A stretch of 64,000 bases of DNA from Neisseria sp. DTU_2020_1000833_1_SI_GRL_NUU_006 (GCA_032388755.1 CP135593.1:2108001-2172000), one strand, 5' to 3'; shown: positions 1-8,333, numbered from the stretch's first letter. Notes: generated by a model from the letters alone, not told the origin. A program made the numbers and translations.

Positions 1-1
1 C

Positions 2-598
2 TACAAAGTCGCCGGCAAACGCTACACGCCGATGACCAAAGTATCCTCCTTCGTCCAAACCGGCAACGCCTCATGGTACGGCAGCCAGTTCCACGGCCGT
101 AAAACCTCCAGTGGCGAGCGTTACAATATGAACGCCCTGACCGCCGCCCACAAAACCCTCCCCATTCCCAGCTACGCCCGTGTGACCAACACCAAAAACG
201 GTAAAAGCGTCATCGTCCGCGTCAACGACCGCGGTCCTTTCCACGGCAACCGCGTGATCGACGTGTCCAAAGCCGCTGCCCAGCAATTGGGTTTCATCAA
301 CCAAGGCACGGGACACGTCAAAGTCGAACAAATCGTTCCGGGTCAAAACGTCCAAGCCTACAACGGTCAAGATATTTTCGTCGATTTGAAATCCTTCGGT
401 ACCGAGCGCGAAGCGCAAGCCTATATGAACCAGGCTGCGGCAAACCTTTCTTACGGCAAAATGAATCCGAAAGTTTCCATGGAGAAACGCGACTACGAAT
501 ACGTCGTCAAAATGGGCCCGTTCACCTCGCAAGAGCGTGCCGCCGAAGCCGAAGCCAAAGCACGCGGTCTGATTCAGGCAGCTTCGCTGTCCCTCTAA
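2..598 (+). CDS. rlpA: RlpA-family septal ring lytic transglycosylase (3' part)
   Basis: The open frame runs from base 2 to TAA; residues YKVAGKRYTPM precede the first internal Met, so the true start is upstream of the window. The double-psi beta-barrel core is visible through ASWYG, HGRKTSSGE and the VRVNDRGPF block. The C-terminal 75 or so residues (FVDLKSFG, then EYVVKMGPF) look like a SPOR peptidoglycan-binding domain. Members act in the periplasm or outer membrane and cleave naked glycan strands at the septum. Any signal peptide lies outside the window. Family assignment is firm; enzyme activity is inferred. Confidence 0.9.
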   Translation, partial: YKVAGKRYTPMTKVSSFVQTGNASWYGSQFHGRKTSSGERYNMNALTAAHKTLPIPSYARVTNTKNGKSVIVRVNDRGPFHGNRVIDVSKAAAQQLGFINQGTGHVKVEQIVPGQNVQAYNGQDIFVDLKSFGTEREAQAYMNQAAANLSYGKMNPKVSMEKRDYEYVVKMGPFTSQERAAEAEAKARGLIQAASLSL

Positions 599-694
599 GC
601 CGCATTCGTGTTTTCAGACGACCTGTTGCAAGACAGGTCGTTTTGTATTGAAGCATGGGTATAAAGCCGTCGTATCCTTGCATCCTTTTCCTTA

Positions 695-827
695 TATAGT
701 GGATTAAAATAGTGGATTAAAATAGTGGATTAAAATTGCAATGATACGGCGTTGCCAACGCCCTTATGTACTACCCGTACACGGCGGGCGTTGACGCCTT
801 GTCTCATTTTTATTTTAATCCACTATA
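695..827. repeat. Correia-type element with triplicated left end
   Basis: Ends are TATAGTGGATTAAAA at the left and the complementary TTTTAATCCACTATA at the right, with a core resembling the ACGGCGTTGCC block of Correia elements. The left end is expanded: the 13-base unit TAGTGGATTAAAA occurs three times in tandem (about 697-735). It ends 33 bp before phnA, so it could influence phnA transcription or be processed by RNase III in the leader; that is inference from other Correia copies. Confidence 0.8.
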
Positions 828-860
828 ATTCCCCGCTTCTCAACCAAAGGAATCCCCACC

Positions 861-1193
861 ATGTCCCTCCCACCTTGCCCGCAATGCCAATCCGAATACA
901 CCTACGAAGACGGCAGCCAATACATCTGTCCCGAATGCGCGTTTGAATGGACGGAAAACGACGGCGAAGCCGCCGAAGAAACCCTGAGCGTCAAAGATGC
1001 CAACGGTGCCGTGTTGCAAGACGGCGACAACGTCGTCCTGATTAAAGACCTCAAAGTCAAAGGCAGCTCCATGGTCATCAAGCAAGGAACCAAGGTAAAA
1101 GGCATACGCCTGCAAGAAGGCGACCACAATATCGGTTGCAAAATCGACGGCAGCGCGATGAATTTGAAATCAGATTTTGTCAAAAAAGCATGA
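861..1193 (+). CDS. phnA: PhnA/YjdM-family zinc-ribbon protein
   Basis: A 110-residue protein. The N-terminus holds a zinc ribbon (CPQC at residues 6-9, then CPEC near 24-27), followed by the compact PhnA domain ending in GCKIDGSAMNLKSDFVKKA. AAAGGA lies about 10 bp before the ATG and supports the start. Despite the name, this family is not a proven phosphonate enzyme and its role is unclear. It stands alone between a Correia element and a candidate small RNA whose promoter overlaps its 3' end. Confidence 0.88.
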   Translation: MSLPPCPQCQSEYTYEDGSQYICPECAFEWTENDGEAAEETLSVKDANGAVLQDGDNVVLIKDLKVKGSSMVIKQGTKVKGIRLQEGDHNIGCKIDGSAMNLKSDFVKKA

Positions 1194-1205
1194 TGTTGGT
1201 ATAAT
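1177..1205 (+). promoter_or_regulatory. Sigma-70 promoter at the end of phnA
   Basis: TTGTCA (1177-1182), a 17-bp spacer and a perfect TATAAT (1200-1205). The predicted start is near 1212. No protein-coding gene follows on this strand, so it would drive a short transcript ending at the hairpin at 1234-1297. Confidence 0.55.
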
Positions 1206-1211
1206 AATTGT

Positions 1212-1297
1212 TGGTGGGTCGCTAGGCCGACCTGAAAACCGTTTGTAAAGCTACTTGTCTCCGTAAGGGTTGCTTTCAAACGGTTTTCGCCTTTTTT
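1212..1297 (+). ncRNA. Candidate small RNA downstream of phnA
   Basis: About 86 nt between a good promoter and an intrinsic terminator. The terminator stem pairs 1234-1251 with 1272-1288 (one bulge) and is followed by six T. The loop carries TGTCTCCG, complementary to GGAGA-type ribosome-binding sites, as is common in base-pairing regulators. It could instead simply be the phnA terminator. I cannot match it to a named neisserial sRNA. Confidence 0.4.
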
Positions 1298-1357
1298 AAA
1301 GCTGTTTTCCCATAAAAAAACGCACCTTATTGCAAGGTGCGTTTTGATTTGTACGGT

Positions 1358-1876
1358 TTAGAATTTGGCACCGGATTGGTTGGCCATATAATCGACCGCC
1401 GCTTTGACTTCGTCGTCGCTCAGGCTGGTATTGCCGCCTTTTGCCGGCATGGTGTTGAAGCCTTCGAGTGCATGTTTGTGCAAGGTTTCTTTGCCTTGTT
1501 TGATACGCGGAGCCCAATCGTCATTTTTACCGACAACAGGAGCGCCCGGGATGGTACCGCCGTGGCACATTTTACAGCTGGCTTCGAAAACGGCCTTGCC
1601 GTCCACTTTGGCGGAAGAGGCATCTGCCGGTTTTTCTTCCGGTTTGGCTTCAGCAGGAGCAGCGTCTTTTACTTCCGAAGCAGCTTTGGCGGCAGTATCT
1701 TCTACTTTGCTTGCTGCTTCTTGAACAGCAGGGGCAACGGTATCAACGGCAGAAGCGGCAGCATCTTTAACATCGGAAGCAACAGCAGTAGCCGCTTCCT
1801 TAGTTTCCTGTTTGGCTTCTTGGGAACAAGCCGACAAAGCGGCCATCATCATCGCAGCAATTAGTAGTTTGTTCAT
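1358..1876 (-). CDS. Lipoprotein c-type cytochrome (c5-like)
   Basis: 172 residues. A lipoprotein signal ends at LSAC (Cys17). A long Ala/Lys/Glu-rich helical spacer (about 20-95) holds repeats such as KDAA and EAASKVEDTAAKAA. A single-heme domain follows, with the haem site CKMCH near residue 107 and a distal Met candidate in NTMPAKGG. This architecture fits a membrane-anchored electron carrier reaching from the inner membrane towards terminal oxidases or denitrification enzymes. It may match the extra meningococcal cytochrome called cx rather than CycA or CycB; that is recollection. Monocistronic. Confidence 0.85.
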   Translation of the reverse strand: MNKLLIAAMMMAALSACSQEAKQETKEAATAVASDVKDAAASAVDTVAPAVQEAASKVEDTAAKAASEVKDAAPAEAKPEEKPADASSAKVDGKAVFEASCKMCHGGTIPGAPVVGKNDDWAPRIKQGKETLHKHALEGFNTMPAKGGNTSLSDDEVKAAVDYMANQSGAKF

Positions 1877-2032
1877 GTTCTATCTTTCTTAAATTTTTTA
1901 GTTAAGATACTGTTTTATAAAACAGCTGAAAAAATTCTAACACACATCATTTTCATGTTCCCACTGATGTAGTGGTTTGTAGTAAAAATATTGGCATAAG
2001 TCATATTTTGTTTTGAAAAAAGGCAGAAAATG

Positions 2033-2060
2033 TTGACACCTATACAACCATTCCTATATA
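2033..2060 (+). promoter_or_regulatory. Sigma-70 promoter in the cytochrome-rpoE interval
   Basis: A perfect TTGACA (2033-2038), 16-bp spacer, and TATATA (2055-2060). Transcription would begin near 2067 and meet an intrinsic terminator about 95 nt later, with no convincing open frame between them. Confidence 0.5.
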
Positions 2061-2066
2061 GCCTCC

Positions 2067-2161
2067 GGCTTATTGGGCGGTTTGAATCTTGTTTGCCATG
2101 CCTTTAAATCCGCCCAAATCCTGCCCAATTGCAAAATCCCGGCTTTAAAAGCCGGCTTTTT
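2067..2161 (+). ncRNA. Candidate small RNA with alternative stems
   Basis: About 95 nt between the promoter at 2033-2060 and a terminator whose arms CCGGCTT (2139-2145) and AAGCCGG (2149-2155) precede a T run. Inside, TTGGGCGG (2073-2080) can pair with CCGCCCAA (2110-2117), while the overlapping ATTGGGC (2072-2078) can pair with GCCCAAT (2123-2129). The two pairings exclude each other, so the RNA may switch structure. No known class is recognised. A short open frame here lacks a plausible ribosome-binding site. Confidence 0.42.
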
Positions 2162-2223
2162 ATGGGCGCGCCATTTCATCCCAACTCATGCTCAAACCAA
2201 TCAATCCCTATTTTCTTTCATGC

Positions 2224-2269
2224 AAAAAGGTCGTCTGAAACTCTACATCAGGTTTCAGACGACCTTTTT
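2224..2269. terminator. Inverted DUS pair hairpin
   Basis: AGGTCGTCTGAAAC and GTTTCAGACGACCT separated by a short loop, with A and T runs outside. It can act as a bidirectional terminator and uptake signal. It abuts the Correia element. Confidence 0.7.
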
Positions 2270-2375
2270 ATAGTGGATTAACTTTAAACCGGTACGGCGT
2301 TACCTCGCCTTGCCGTACTATCTGTACTGTCTGCGGCTTCGTCGCCTTGTCCTGATTTAAATTTAATCCACTATA
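2269..2375. repeat. Correia repeat enclosed element, short form
   Basis: 107 bp with TATAGTGGATTAA and TTAATCCACTATA ends and the typical core (ACGGCGTTACCTCGCC, then CTGCGGCTTCGTCGCC). It lies 15 bp past the mseR stop codon, so transcripts from rpoE-mseR would run into it. Confidence 0.9.
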
Positions 2376-2390
2376 CCTTATCCGCCAGCT

Positions 2391-2561
2391 TCAAAACATC
2401 TTTTTCATGGCTTTCTGAATAAGGTCGAGTTGTTTTTTATATTCGCGGCAATGGGGGCATATCAGCAGGTGGCTGCCCAGAAAAACGCGTTCGGGAACGG
2501 TCAGGCGGGTTTCGTCCTGTTTTTTGGAGAGCAGGTAGGCGGTTTTGCGGCATTTGTTCAT
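2391..2561 (-). CDS. mseR: Zinc-binding anti-sigma factor MseR
   Basis: A 56-residue protein. It has the HxxxCxxC zinc anti-sigma motif (HLLICPHC, His31-Cys35-Cys38) plus an earlier Cys4. It starts 18 bp after the rpoE stop on the same strand, so the two are surely one operon. In meningococcus the same small protein holds RpoE inactive and its release raises methionine sulfoxide reductase. The zinc motif suggests redox-triggered release; this is family knowledge, not visible here. Confidence 0.88.
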   Translation of the reverse strand: MNKCRKTAYLLSKKQDETRLTVPERVFLGSHLLICPHCREYKKQLDLIQKAMKKMF

Positions 2562-2579
2562 CGTGGTTTCCTAACGGGT

Positions 2580-3170
2580 TTAACCGGCATGTTCTGCATT
2601 GCCGAACCATTTGATTTGCAGGCATTGGCGCAGGGTTTCGCGGGCGCGGTGCATGATGGTGTGGTAGTTGGACGTGCTGATGCCGCATTGCTCGCGGATT
2701 TCGTCGGACGAGAATCCGAGGATTTCCTTCATGGTAAACACGCGGGCGGTGTTTTCGGGCATTTGGTAGAGGCAGGTTTGCAGGATTTCACGAAACTCTT
2801 TGTTATCCAACGTTTTTTCGGGCGAGGCCCAAGTTTGCGGATGGCCGTCCGCCGTCCAATGTCCGTCTGATGCAAACCGTTCTTCAAAGATTTCGTCCAA
2901 CATTTCTTCCGCAGGCGTGGCGAATACTTCGCGCTGCCGTCTGATTTGGCGCAGGCAGTCGATAATTTTGTTTTTCAAAATGGCAAAAAACCAGCTGCCC
3001 ACTTGTGCTTCTCCTTTAAAACCTTCGGCAGCGCGGTAGGCGGAAAGCATGGTTTCCTGCACAAGGTCTTCCGCCAAATCGGGGCGGTCGGGCAATTGGA
3101 TGCGGGCAAAACGCAGGAGCAGCTTGCGGGATTCGGCAAGCTCGGCGTCAGTCAATTCGGGGAAGGGCAT
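2580..3170 (-). CDS. rpoE: ECF sigma factor RpoE
   Basis: 196 residues. Region 2 is seen in DLAEDLVQETMLSAYR and GSWFFAILKNKIIDCLR, and region 4 in the helix-turn-helix GFSSDEIREQCGISTSNYH followed by RARETLRQCL. It heads the operon with mseR, whose product should bind it. ECF factors usually transcribe their own operon; a candidate site is given at 3180-3207. The ATG has no clear ribosome-binding site. Family certain, regulon inferred from the neisserial homologue. Confidence 0.92.
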   Translation of the reverse strand: MPFPELTDAELAESRKLLLRFARIQLPDRPDLAEDLVQETMLSAYRAAEGFKGEAQVGSWFFAILKNKIIDCLRQIRRQREVFATPAEEMLDEIFEERFASDGHWTADGHPQTWASPEKTLDNKEFREILQTCLYQMPENTARVFTMKEILGFSSDEIREQCGISTSNYHTIMHRARETLRQCLQIKWFGNAEHAG

Positions 3171-3179
3171 AATGTATTA

Positions 3180-3207
3180 TTATCGAATGAATAGGTACGG
3201 ATTTTAC
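3180..3207 (-). promoter_or_regulatory. Possible ECF-type promoter of rpoE-mseR
   Basis: On the minus strand GTAAAA (3207-3202) is followed after 16 bp by CGATAA (3185-3180). The layout resembles the GTAAC-N16-CGAA sites of the Caulobacter SigF class, also paired with small zinc anti-sigma proteins. It would give a near-leaderless rpoE transcript. One imperfect match only. Confidence 0.22.
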
Positions 3208-3374
3208 GCCGATATAGGGAAGGCGTGTGATGAAACAGACGGACGCACAGACTCTGCCTTTCAGACGACCTTATACATTTCTTAACCATCCAGCGTAAAA
3301 AGACGTACAAAAACCAAGCTGCCGCAATCGAATCATTTATAATTTCATGAAAATAAAAACAAGGATTTCACACC

Positions 3375-3641
3375 ATGGCAAAAAAATTCCCCATCTTCCC
3401 CAAAGCGCCGGAGCGCATCTGCTGGGGTTGCGACAAATATTGTAAAGAAGACGATTTGCAATGCGGCAACGGCTGCGAGCGCATCCAGCACCCCATCGAA
3501 TTGGACGGGCGCGAGTGGTATAAAAAAGGCGACTGGAGCAATTTGTTGAGCGAAGAGCAGCAAATCGAACTGGGCTTGAAAGAAGCGCCCAAACCCGCCA
3601 AGCCGCATATCAAACTGCCGTTGCGGAACAAGACGGCTTAA
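3375..3641 (+). CDS. DUF3079 protein
   Basis: 88 residues, strongly polar, with five cysteines clustered in the first half (CWGCDKYC, then CGNGC), which suggests bound metal. The remainder includes HPIELDGREWYKKGDW and a basic tail. It resembles the short DUF3079 family of beta- and gammaproteobacteria, for which I know no function. AAAACAAGGATTTC before the ATG gives an acceptable ribosome-binding site. Confidence 0.8.
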   Translation: MAKKFPIFPKAPERICWGCDKYCKEDDLQCGNGCERIQHPIELDGREWYKKGDWSNLLSEEQQIELGLKEAPKPAKPHIKLPLRNKTA

Positions 3642-3702
3642 TCCCGCCAATTTTAAGGGGTCGTCTGAAAACCGAAGGGGTGCAATCATGCGACCTTATT
3701 TT

Positions 3703-3730
3703 TATAGTGGTTTAAAGTTAATCCACTATA
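3703..3730. repeat. Collapsed Correia remnant
   Basis: 28 bp made only of facing Correia ends (TATAGTGG to CCACTATA), with the usual core missing. It reads as an internal deletion of a full element and still forms a hairpin. Confidence 0.6.
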
Positions 3731-3837
3731 TTTCAACGATACACCAAGAAATTGACCCCACCCGCGCCAAACCGCCGCTACCTATCTCTATAGCAAACAT
3801 TCTTAACTTTAAATGCGGTAACTCATCAAATTCCGTC

Positions 3838-3957
3838 ATTCCCGCCCCCGCCTACGCGTGGACAGGCTACGGCAGGAATCCATCTTAAAACTTGAGAAAC
3901 CCTGATTTGAAAAACAGTTTTTGAATTTCAAAAATGGATTCCCGCCTGTGCGGGAAT
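3838..3957. repeat. NIME-like repeat with dRS3 ends
   Basis: The right end is a perfect 20-bp dRS3 of the form ATTCCC-N8-GGGAAT (3938-3957). The left end (3838-3879) is a broken, lengthened copy. They enclose an AT-rich core of about 60 bp. With the Correia remnant it fills the gap between the DUF3079 gene and dinG. Confidence 0.65.
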
Positions 3958-4015
3958 GACGGCAACAGAAACGGCAACGGTTCAAATCCCCTGTCCCAAT
4001 GTGGCTTCCCTTACC

Positions 4016-4061
4016 AAAGGTCGTCTGAAAACGCCAAAATATGCTTTTCAGACGACCTTTC
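4016..4061. terminator. Inverted DUS pair upstream of dinG
   Basis: AGGTCGTCTGAAAA and TTTTCAGACGACCT face each other across a 14-base loop. A further single DUS overlaps the dinG leader. Confidence 0.6.
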
Positions 4062-4139
4062 CCATCTCTCCCGAACCCGTCCGCGAAAAATGTTAAAATA
4101 ACCAATTCATAAGCAAATCCACCTTTTCAGACGACCTCG

Positions 4140-6290
4140 ATGCTCACCGATTTAGAAAAAAACGCCATCCGCGACCATTACCAAAATATCGGCAAAAACC
4201 TGCCCGGTTTCCGTCCGCGCGCTTCGCAGCGGGAAATGATTGCGGCGGTTGCCAACGCTTTTTCGCGGACGTTGACGCGCGAAGAAGGCGGCGAGCCGCC
4301 CAAGCGCGAGGGCGAGAGCATTGCCGTTATCGAAGGGCCGACCGGCGTGGGCAAATCGCTTGCCTACCTGCTGGCGGGCGGCATTATGGCGCAGACGCGC
4401 GGCAAGCGGCTGATTGTGAGCAGCGCGACGGTTGCTTTGCAGGAGCAGCTGGTGGACCGCGATCTGCCGTTTCTGGTCGAAAAAAGCGGTTTGGAACTGA
4501 CCTTCGCGCTTGCCAAAGGGCGCGGTCGCTATCTCTGCCCCTACAAACTCTACCAACTCACGCAAAGCAACGCCCAGCAAAACCTGCTCGGCTTTGAAGC
4601 CCCCGCCGTCTTGTGGGACAGCAAACCCAAGCCCGAAGAATTGAAGCTGCTGCGCGACATCGCCGACGAATTTTCCGCCCGACGGTTCAACGGCGACCGC
4701 GACACTTGGCCGGAAAAAATCGACGACACCATCTGGATGAAGGTGAACAACGACAACTACGGCTGCCTCAAAGCCGCCTGCCCCAACCGCCCGGAATGCC
4801 CGTTTTACCTTGCCCGCGACACGCTGGAAACCGTCGATGTCGTCGTCACCAACCACGATTTGCTGATGGTCGACATCAGCATGGGCGGCGGCGTGATTTT
4901 GCCCGACCCTGAAAACAGCTTCTACTGCATCGACGAAGCGCACCACCTGCCCAAGAAAGCACTCAGCCAGTTTGCCGCCGAGCATTCGTGGAACCAAGCG
5001 GTGTGGGCGTTGGAAAAACTGCAGCAGGTTACCGGCAAAATCGCCACGCTCACCGACAAAGGTGAGTTGGCGAACCTTGCCGACGAAGCCGCCGCCTCGC
5101 TGCTCGAAAGCCTGCACGAATGGCAGTTCCACCTCGCCGAGGAGCCTTCTTTGAGCTTGGGGTCGTCTGAAAACGACAGACGAACAAACAGCGAACCGAC
5201 TTGGCTGTGGGAAGACGGCAAAATCCCCGAAGGCCTCGAAACCACCGTTTCCAACACCGCCATCGCCGCCCGCAGCCTCTACAAACACATCAACAGCCTC
5301 AACGACGCCCTGTCCGCCGCCCGCCGCGACAAAGACCAAAACAGTGCGCAAATCGACCGCCTGAGTACCGAATTCGGCGTATTCCGCGCCCGCATCGAAC
5401 AAATCACCGCCACATGGGACTTGCTCTCCACCGTCCCCCTTGAGGGCGAAGAACCGTTGGCAAAATGGATTACCCGCCGCGCCGACGACAAAAACGACTA
5501 CATTTTCAACGCCAGCCCCATCAGCAGCGCGTCCCACCTTGCCAACAGCCTGTGGCGGCGTGCGGCAGGCGCAGTGTTGACCTCCGCCACCCTGCAATCC
5601 TTGGGCAGCTTCAACCTGATCCTGCGCCAAACCGGACTGCAATGGCTGCCCGAAACCACTACCCTCGCCCTAGAAAGCCCGTTTGATTTCGACGCGCAAG
5701 GCGAACTCTACATTCCGCCCGTACACGCCAGTCCCAAAGACCCCGCCGCGCACACCGCCGCCATCGTCGAATGGCTGCCCAAGCTCATTTCGCCCACCGA
5801 AGCCATCGGCACGCTCGTCCTGTTTTCCTCGCGCAAACAAATGCAGGATGTCGCCCTGCGCCTGCCCGACGACTACCTGCCGCTCTTGCTCGTACAAGGC
5901 GAATTGCCCAAAGCCGTCCTCCTGCAAAAACACCACCAAGCCATAGAAGAAGGCAAAGCCAGCATCATCTTCGGACTCGACAGCTTCGCCGAAGGACTCG
6001 ACCTGCCCGGCACCGCCTGTGTGCAAGTCATCATCGCCAAGCTCCCCTTCGCCATGCCCGACAACCCCATCGAAAAAACCCAAAACCGCTGGATAGAACA
6101 GCGCGGCGGCAACCCCTTCATCGAAATCACCGTCCCCGAAGCCGGCATCAAACTCATCCAAGCCGTCGGCCGCCTCATCCGCACCGAACAAGACTACGGC
6201 CGCGTGACCATCCTCGACAACCGCGTCAAAACACAGCGATACGGCCAACAATTATTAGCCAGCCTGCCACCGTTTAAAAGGATAGGTTGA
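4140..6290 (+). CDS. dinG: ATP-dependent DNA helicase DinG
   Basis: 716 residues, a full-length XPD-like superfamily 2 helicase. Walker A is GPTGVGKS near residue 66. The iron-sulfur domain has CPYKL followed by the CLKAACPNRPEC cluster, giving the four Cys ligands. The DEAH box is DEAHH near 264. The C-terminal half holds SATL, LVLFSSR and the motif VI segment QAVGRLIRTEQDYG. DinG unwinds forked, D-loop and RNA-DNA structures in damage repair. The start lies just after a DUS and lacks a strong ribosome-binding site. An inverted DUS pair ends the gene. Confidence 0.95.
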   Translation: MLTDLEKNAIRDHYQNIGKNLPGFRPRASQREMIAAVANAFSRTLTREEGGEPPKREGESIAVIEGPTGVGKSLAYLLAGGIMAQTRGKRLIVSSATVALQEQLVDRDLPFLVEKSGLELTFALAKGRGRYLCPYKLYQLTQSNAQQNLLGFEAPAVLWDSKPKPEELKLLRDIADEFSARRFNGDRDTWPEKIDDTIWMKVNNDNYGCLKAACPNRPECPFYLARDTLETVDVVVTNHDLLMVDISMGGGVILPDPENSFYCIDEAHHLPKKALSQFAAEHSWNQAVWALEKLQQVTGKIATLTDKGELANLADEAAASLLESLHEWQFHLAEEPSLSLGSSENDRRTNSEPTWLWEDGKIPEGLETTVSNTAIAARSLYKHINSLNDALSAARRDKDQNSAQIDRLSTEFGVFRARIEQITATWDLLSTVPLEGEEPLAKWITRRADDKNDYIFNASPISSASHLANSLWRRAAGAVLTSATLQSLGSFNLILRQTGLQWLPETTTLALESPFDFDAQGELYIPPVHASPKDPAAHTAAIVEWLPKLISPTEAIGTLVLFSSRKQMQDVALRLPDDYLPLLLVQGELPKAVLLQKHHQAIEEGKASIIFGLDSFAEGLDLPGTACVQVIIAKLPFAMPDNPIEKTQNRWIEQRGGNPFIEITVPEAGIKLIQAVGRLIRTEQDYGRVTILDNRVKTQRYGQQLLASLPPFKRIG

Positions 6291-6297
6291 AACCCAT

Positions 6298-6345
6298 AAA
6301 AAGGTCGTCTGAAACCTGATTTCCAGTTTCAGACGACCTTTTTTC
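6298..6345. terminator. Inverted DUS terminator between convergent genes
   Basis: AAGGTCGTCTGAAAC and GTTTCAGACGACCTT with a T run lie between dinG (+) and the acyl-CoA dehydrogenase (-) and can stop both transcripts. Confidence 0.75.
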
Positions 6346-6358
6346 AAACCCGTATCCG

Positions 6359-8128
6359 TCAATAAAGTTCTAACGGCACATCCAGCAATGCCTGCGCGTT
6401 TTCAATCTGCGCGGCACAGGTGTAAACCTGCGGTAGGACGTGGGCGCAATAGACGCGGGCGTTGTGTTGCTGCGCGGCGTAGAAACTGCTGCCGAAGTCG
6501 TCGGCGTCGTCCTTTTGGGCGGCTTCGGCGGCAAGGTAGGCGCGGGCGAGTCCGATGGCGCCGAGCGTCAGCCCCATTTGTTGCAGGTAGGCGTTGGACG
6601 CAGCGGCGGCGAGGGCGGGACGGTCGGCGTATCCGACCATGCGGGCGATGCTTTGTTCCGCCGTTTCAATGGCTTGCGCCAGTTGCTGCGCAGCGGCGGG
6701 TTCGGCGGCGGCGAGTTTGTCCGCCAGCTCTTTGCCTTCGGCGAGCAGCTTCAAAGGCAGCGCACCGTTTTTGCCGGTGGTTTTGCGCCCTGCCAAATCA
6801 GCGGCCTGTATGCCGTTGGTGCCTTCGTAAATCGGCGTAATCCGCACGTCGCGCAGGTATTGCGCCACGCCGCTTTCTTCGACGTAACCCGCGCCGCCGT
6901 AAATCTGGACGGCGAGGTTGGTCAGGACGACGCCGTTGTCGGTCGGCCAAGCCTTGACGATGGGAATCAGGAAATCCAGTTCGCGCTCCGCTTCTTTGCG
7001 CAATACGTTGTCGGGGCAGGCGGCGGCAAAATCGGTCAGGGCGGCGGCACGCAGATACAGGGCGCGTTGGGCGGCGAGCGTTGCCTTTTGTATCAACAAC
7101 ATACGGCGCACGTCGGGATGGCGGATAATCGCCACGTCGTCTGAACCGTCTGTCTCGTCGCGCCCTTGCACGCGCTCTTTGGCATAGGCGAGCGCGTTTT
7201 GGTAGGCGCGTTCGGCGACGGCGTGGCCTTCGATGCCGACGTTCAGCCGCGCGGTTTTCATCATGGTAAACATATACGCCAAACCCTTGCCCGCCCTGCC
7301 GACCAGATAGCCTTCGGCGTTGTCGAACTCCATCGTACAGGTCGGGCTGGCGTGTATGCCGAGCTTGTGTTCGATGCCGATGGCGCGCACGCCGTTGCGT
7401 CCGCCCAAGCTGCCGTCCGCGTTCACCAAATATTTCGGCACGATAAACATCGACACGCCCTGCACGCCCGGCGCGGCATCGGGCAGGCGCGCAAGCACCA
7501 GATGGACGATGTTTTCCGTCATTTCCTGATCGCCCCAAGTGATGAAGATTTTCTGGCCGCTGAGGGCATACGCACCGTTTTCTTTCGGTACGGCGCGGGT
7601 GGCGATATGGTTCAAATCCGAACCCGCCTGCGGTTCGCTCAAATTCATCGTTCCCGCCCATTCGCCGCTGCACATTTTCGGCAGGTAGGTCTGTTTCTGC
7701 TCCTCGCTGCCGTGTTTGAACAGCGCGTCCACCGCCCCCAGCGTCAGCATCGGCATGAGCGACAGGGCGAGGTTGGCGGCGCACCACATCTCTTCACACG
7801 CCGCCGACACGACCGCCGGCAGCCCCTGCCCGCCAAACTCCGCCGGTGCGCGCAAACCCGCCCAGCCCGCTTCGCAGAAATCATAGTAGGCACGCGCCAA
7901 ATCGGGATGAGTGGTGATCAGGTCGTCTGAAAAACCCGCGCCGTAGAGGTCGCCGGTACGGTTGGTGCTCGCCCATTGCTCCGAGGCAAACCGTGCCGCT
8001 TCGTCCAGCACCGCATCCACCGTTTCCGCATCCAAACCTTCCGCATGGGGCAGTTGCAGGACTTCGTCCAACCTGCCGTGCACGCGGATGCCGAAACGCA
8101 ATTCGTTTACAGGGGCCGTGTAGCTCAT
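6359..8128 (-). CDS. Acyl-CoA dehydrogenase, long form
   Basis: 589 residues, longer than the usual 380. A short N-terminal extension precedes the canonical core (MNLSEPQAGSDL and FITWGDQEM for FAD and substrate binding, then IYGGAGYVEESGVAQYLRD and IYEGTNGIQ). The last 130 residues match the extra C-terminal domain of the group that acts on longer or unusual acyl-CoAs. It passes electrons to electron transfer flavoprotein, encoded here at 24.5-26.2 kb. GGAGAG before the ATG supports the start. Monocistronic; substrate unknown. Confidence 0.9.
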   Translation of the reverse strand: MSYTAPVNELRFGIRVHGRLDEVLQLPHAEGLDAETVDAVLDEAARFASEQWASTNRTGDLYGAGFSDDLITTHPDLARAYYDFCEAGWAGLRAPAEFGGQGLPAVVSAACEEMWCAANLALSLMPMLTLGAVDALFKHGSEEQKQTYLPKMCSGEWAGTMNLSEPQAGSDLNHIATRAVPKENGAYALSGQKIFITWGDQEMTENIVHLVLARLPDAAPGVQGVSMFIVPKYLVNADGSLGGRNGVRAIGIEHKLGIHASPTCTMEFDNAEGYLVGRAGKGLAYMFTMMKTARLNVGIEGHAVAERAYQNALAYAKERVQGRDETDGSDDVAIIRHPDVRRMLLIQKATLAAQRALYLRAAALTDFAAACPDNVLRKEAERELDFLIPIVKAWPTDNGVVLTNLAVQIYGGAGYVEESGVAQYLRDVRITPIYEGTNGIQAADLAGRKTTGKNGALPLKLLAEGKELADKLAAAEPAAAQQLAQAIETAEQSIARMVGYADRPALAAAASNAYLQQMGLTLGAIGLARAYLAAEAAQKDDADDFGSSFYAAQQHNARVYCAHVLPQVYTCAAQIENAQALLDVPLELY

Positions 8129-8333
8129 GGAATCTCTCCGAAGTGAATGATTTGAAATGGATTTGGGATAAATTGGTATAGTTATACTAATCCTAAACCA
8201 CAGGTTTGCAAAGCGCAGGTTTTCAGACGACCTCAGGCAAAATGCAAGGCTATCCTTTTATTTTTAAAAAAATTATTTCAAATCAGGCAGCATGAGCGGA
8301 GCGCAGCAGGTTTGAGCGCGGTCAAAGTCGTCA

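Noticed and set aside
2073..2273. 66-codon plus-strand frame
   Set aside because: No ribosome-binding site, runs through a terminator and a DUS; the RNA interpretation fits better.
3688..3888. 66-codon frame after the DUF3079 gene
   Set aside because: It is made of a Correia remnant and a NIME fragment, with no coding signature.
4152..5642. 496-codon open frame on the minus strand
   Set aside because: It lies opposite dinG and arises from its high-GC codon pattern; its product shows no domain and low-complexity composition.
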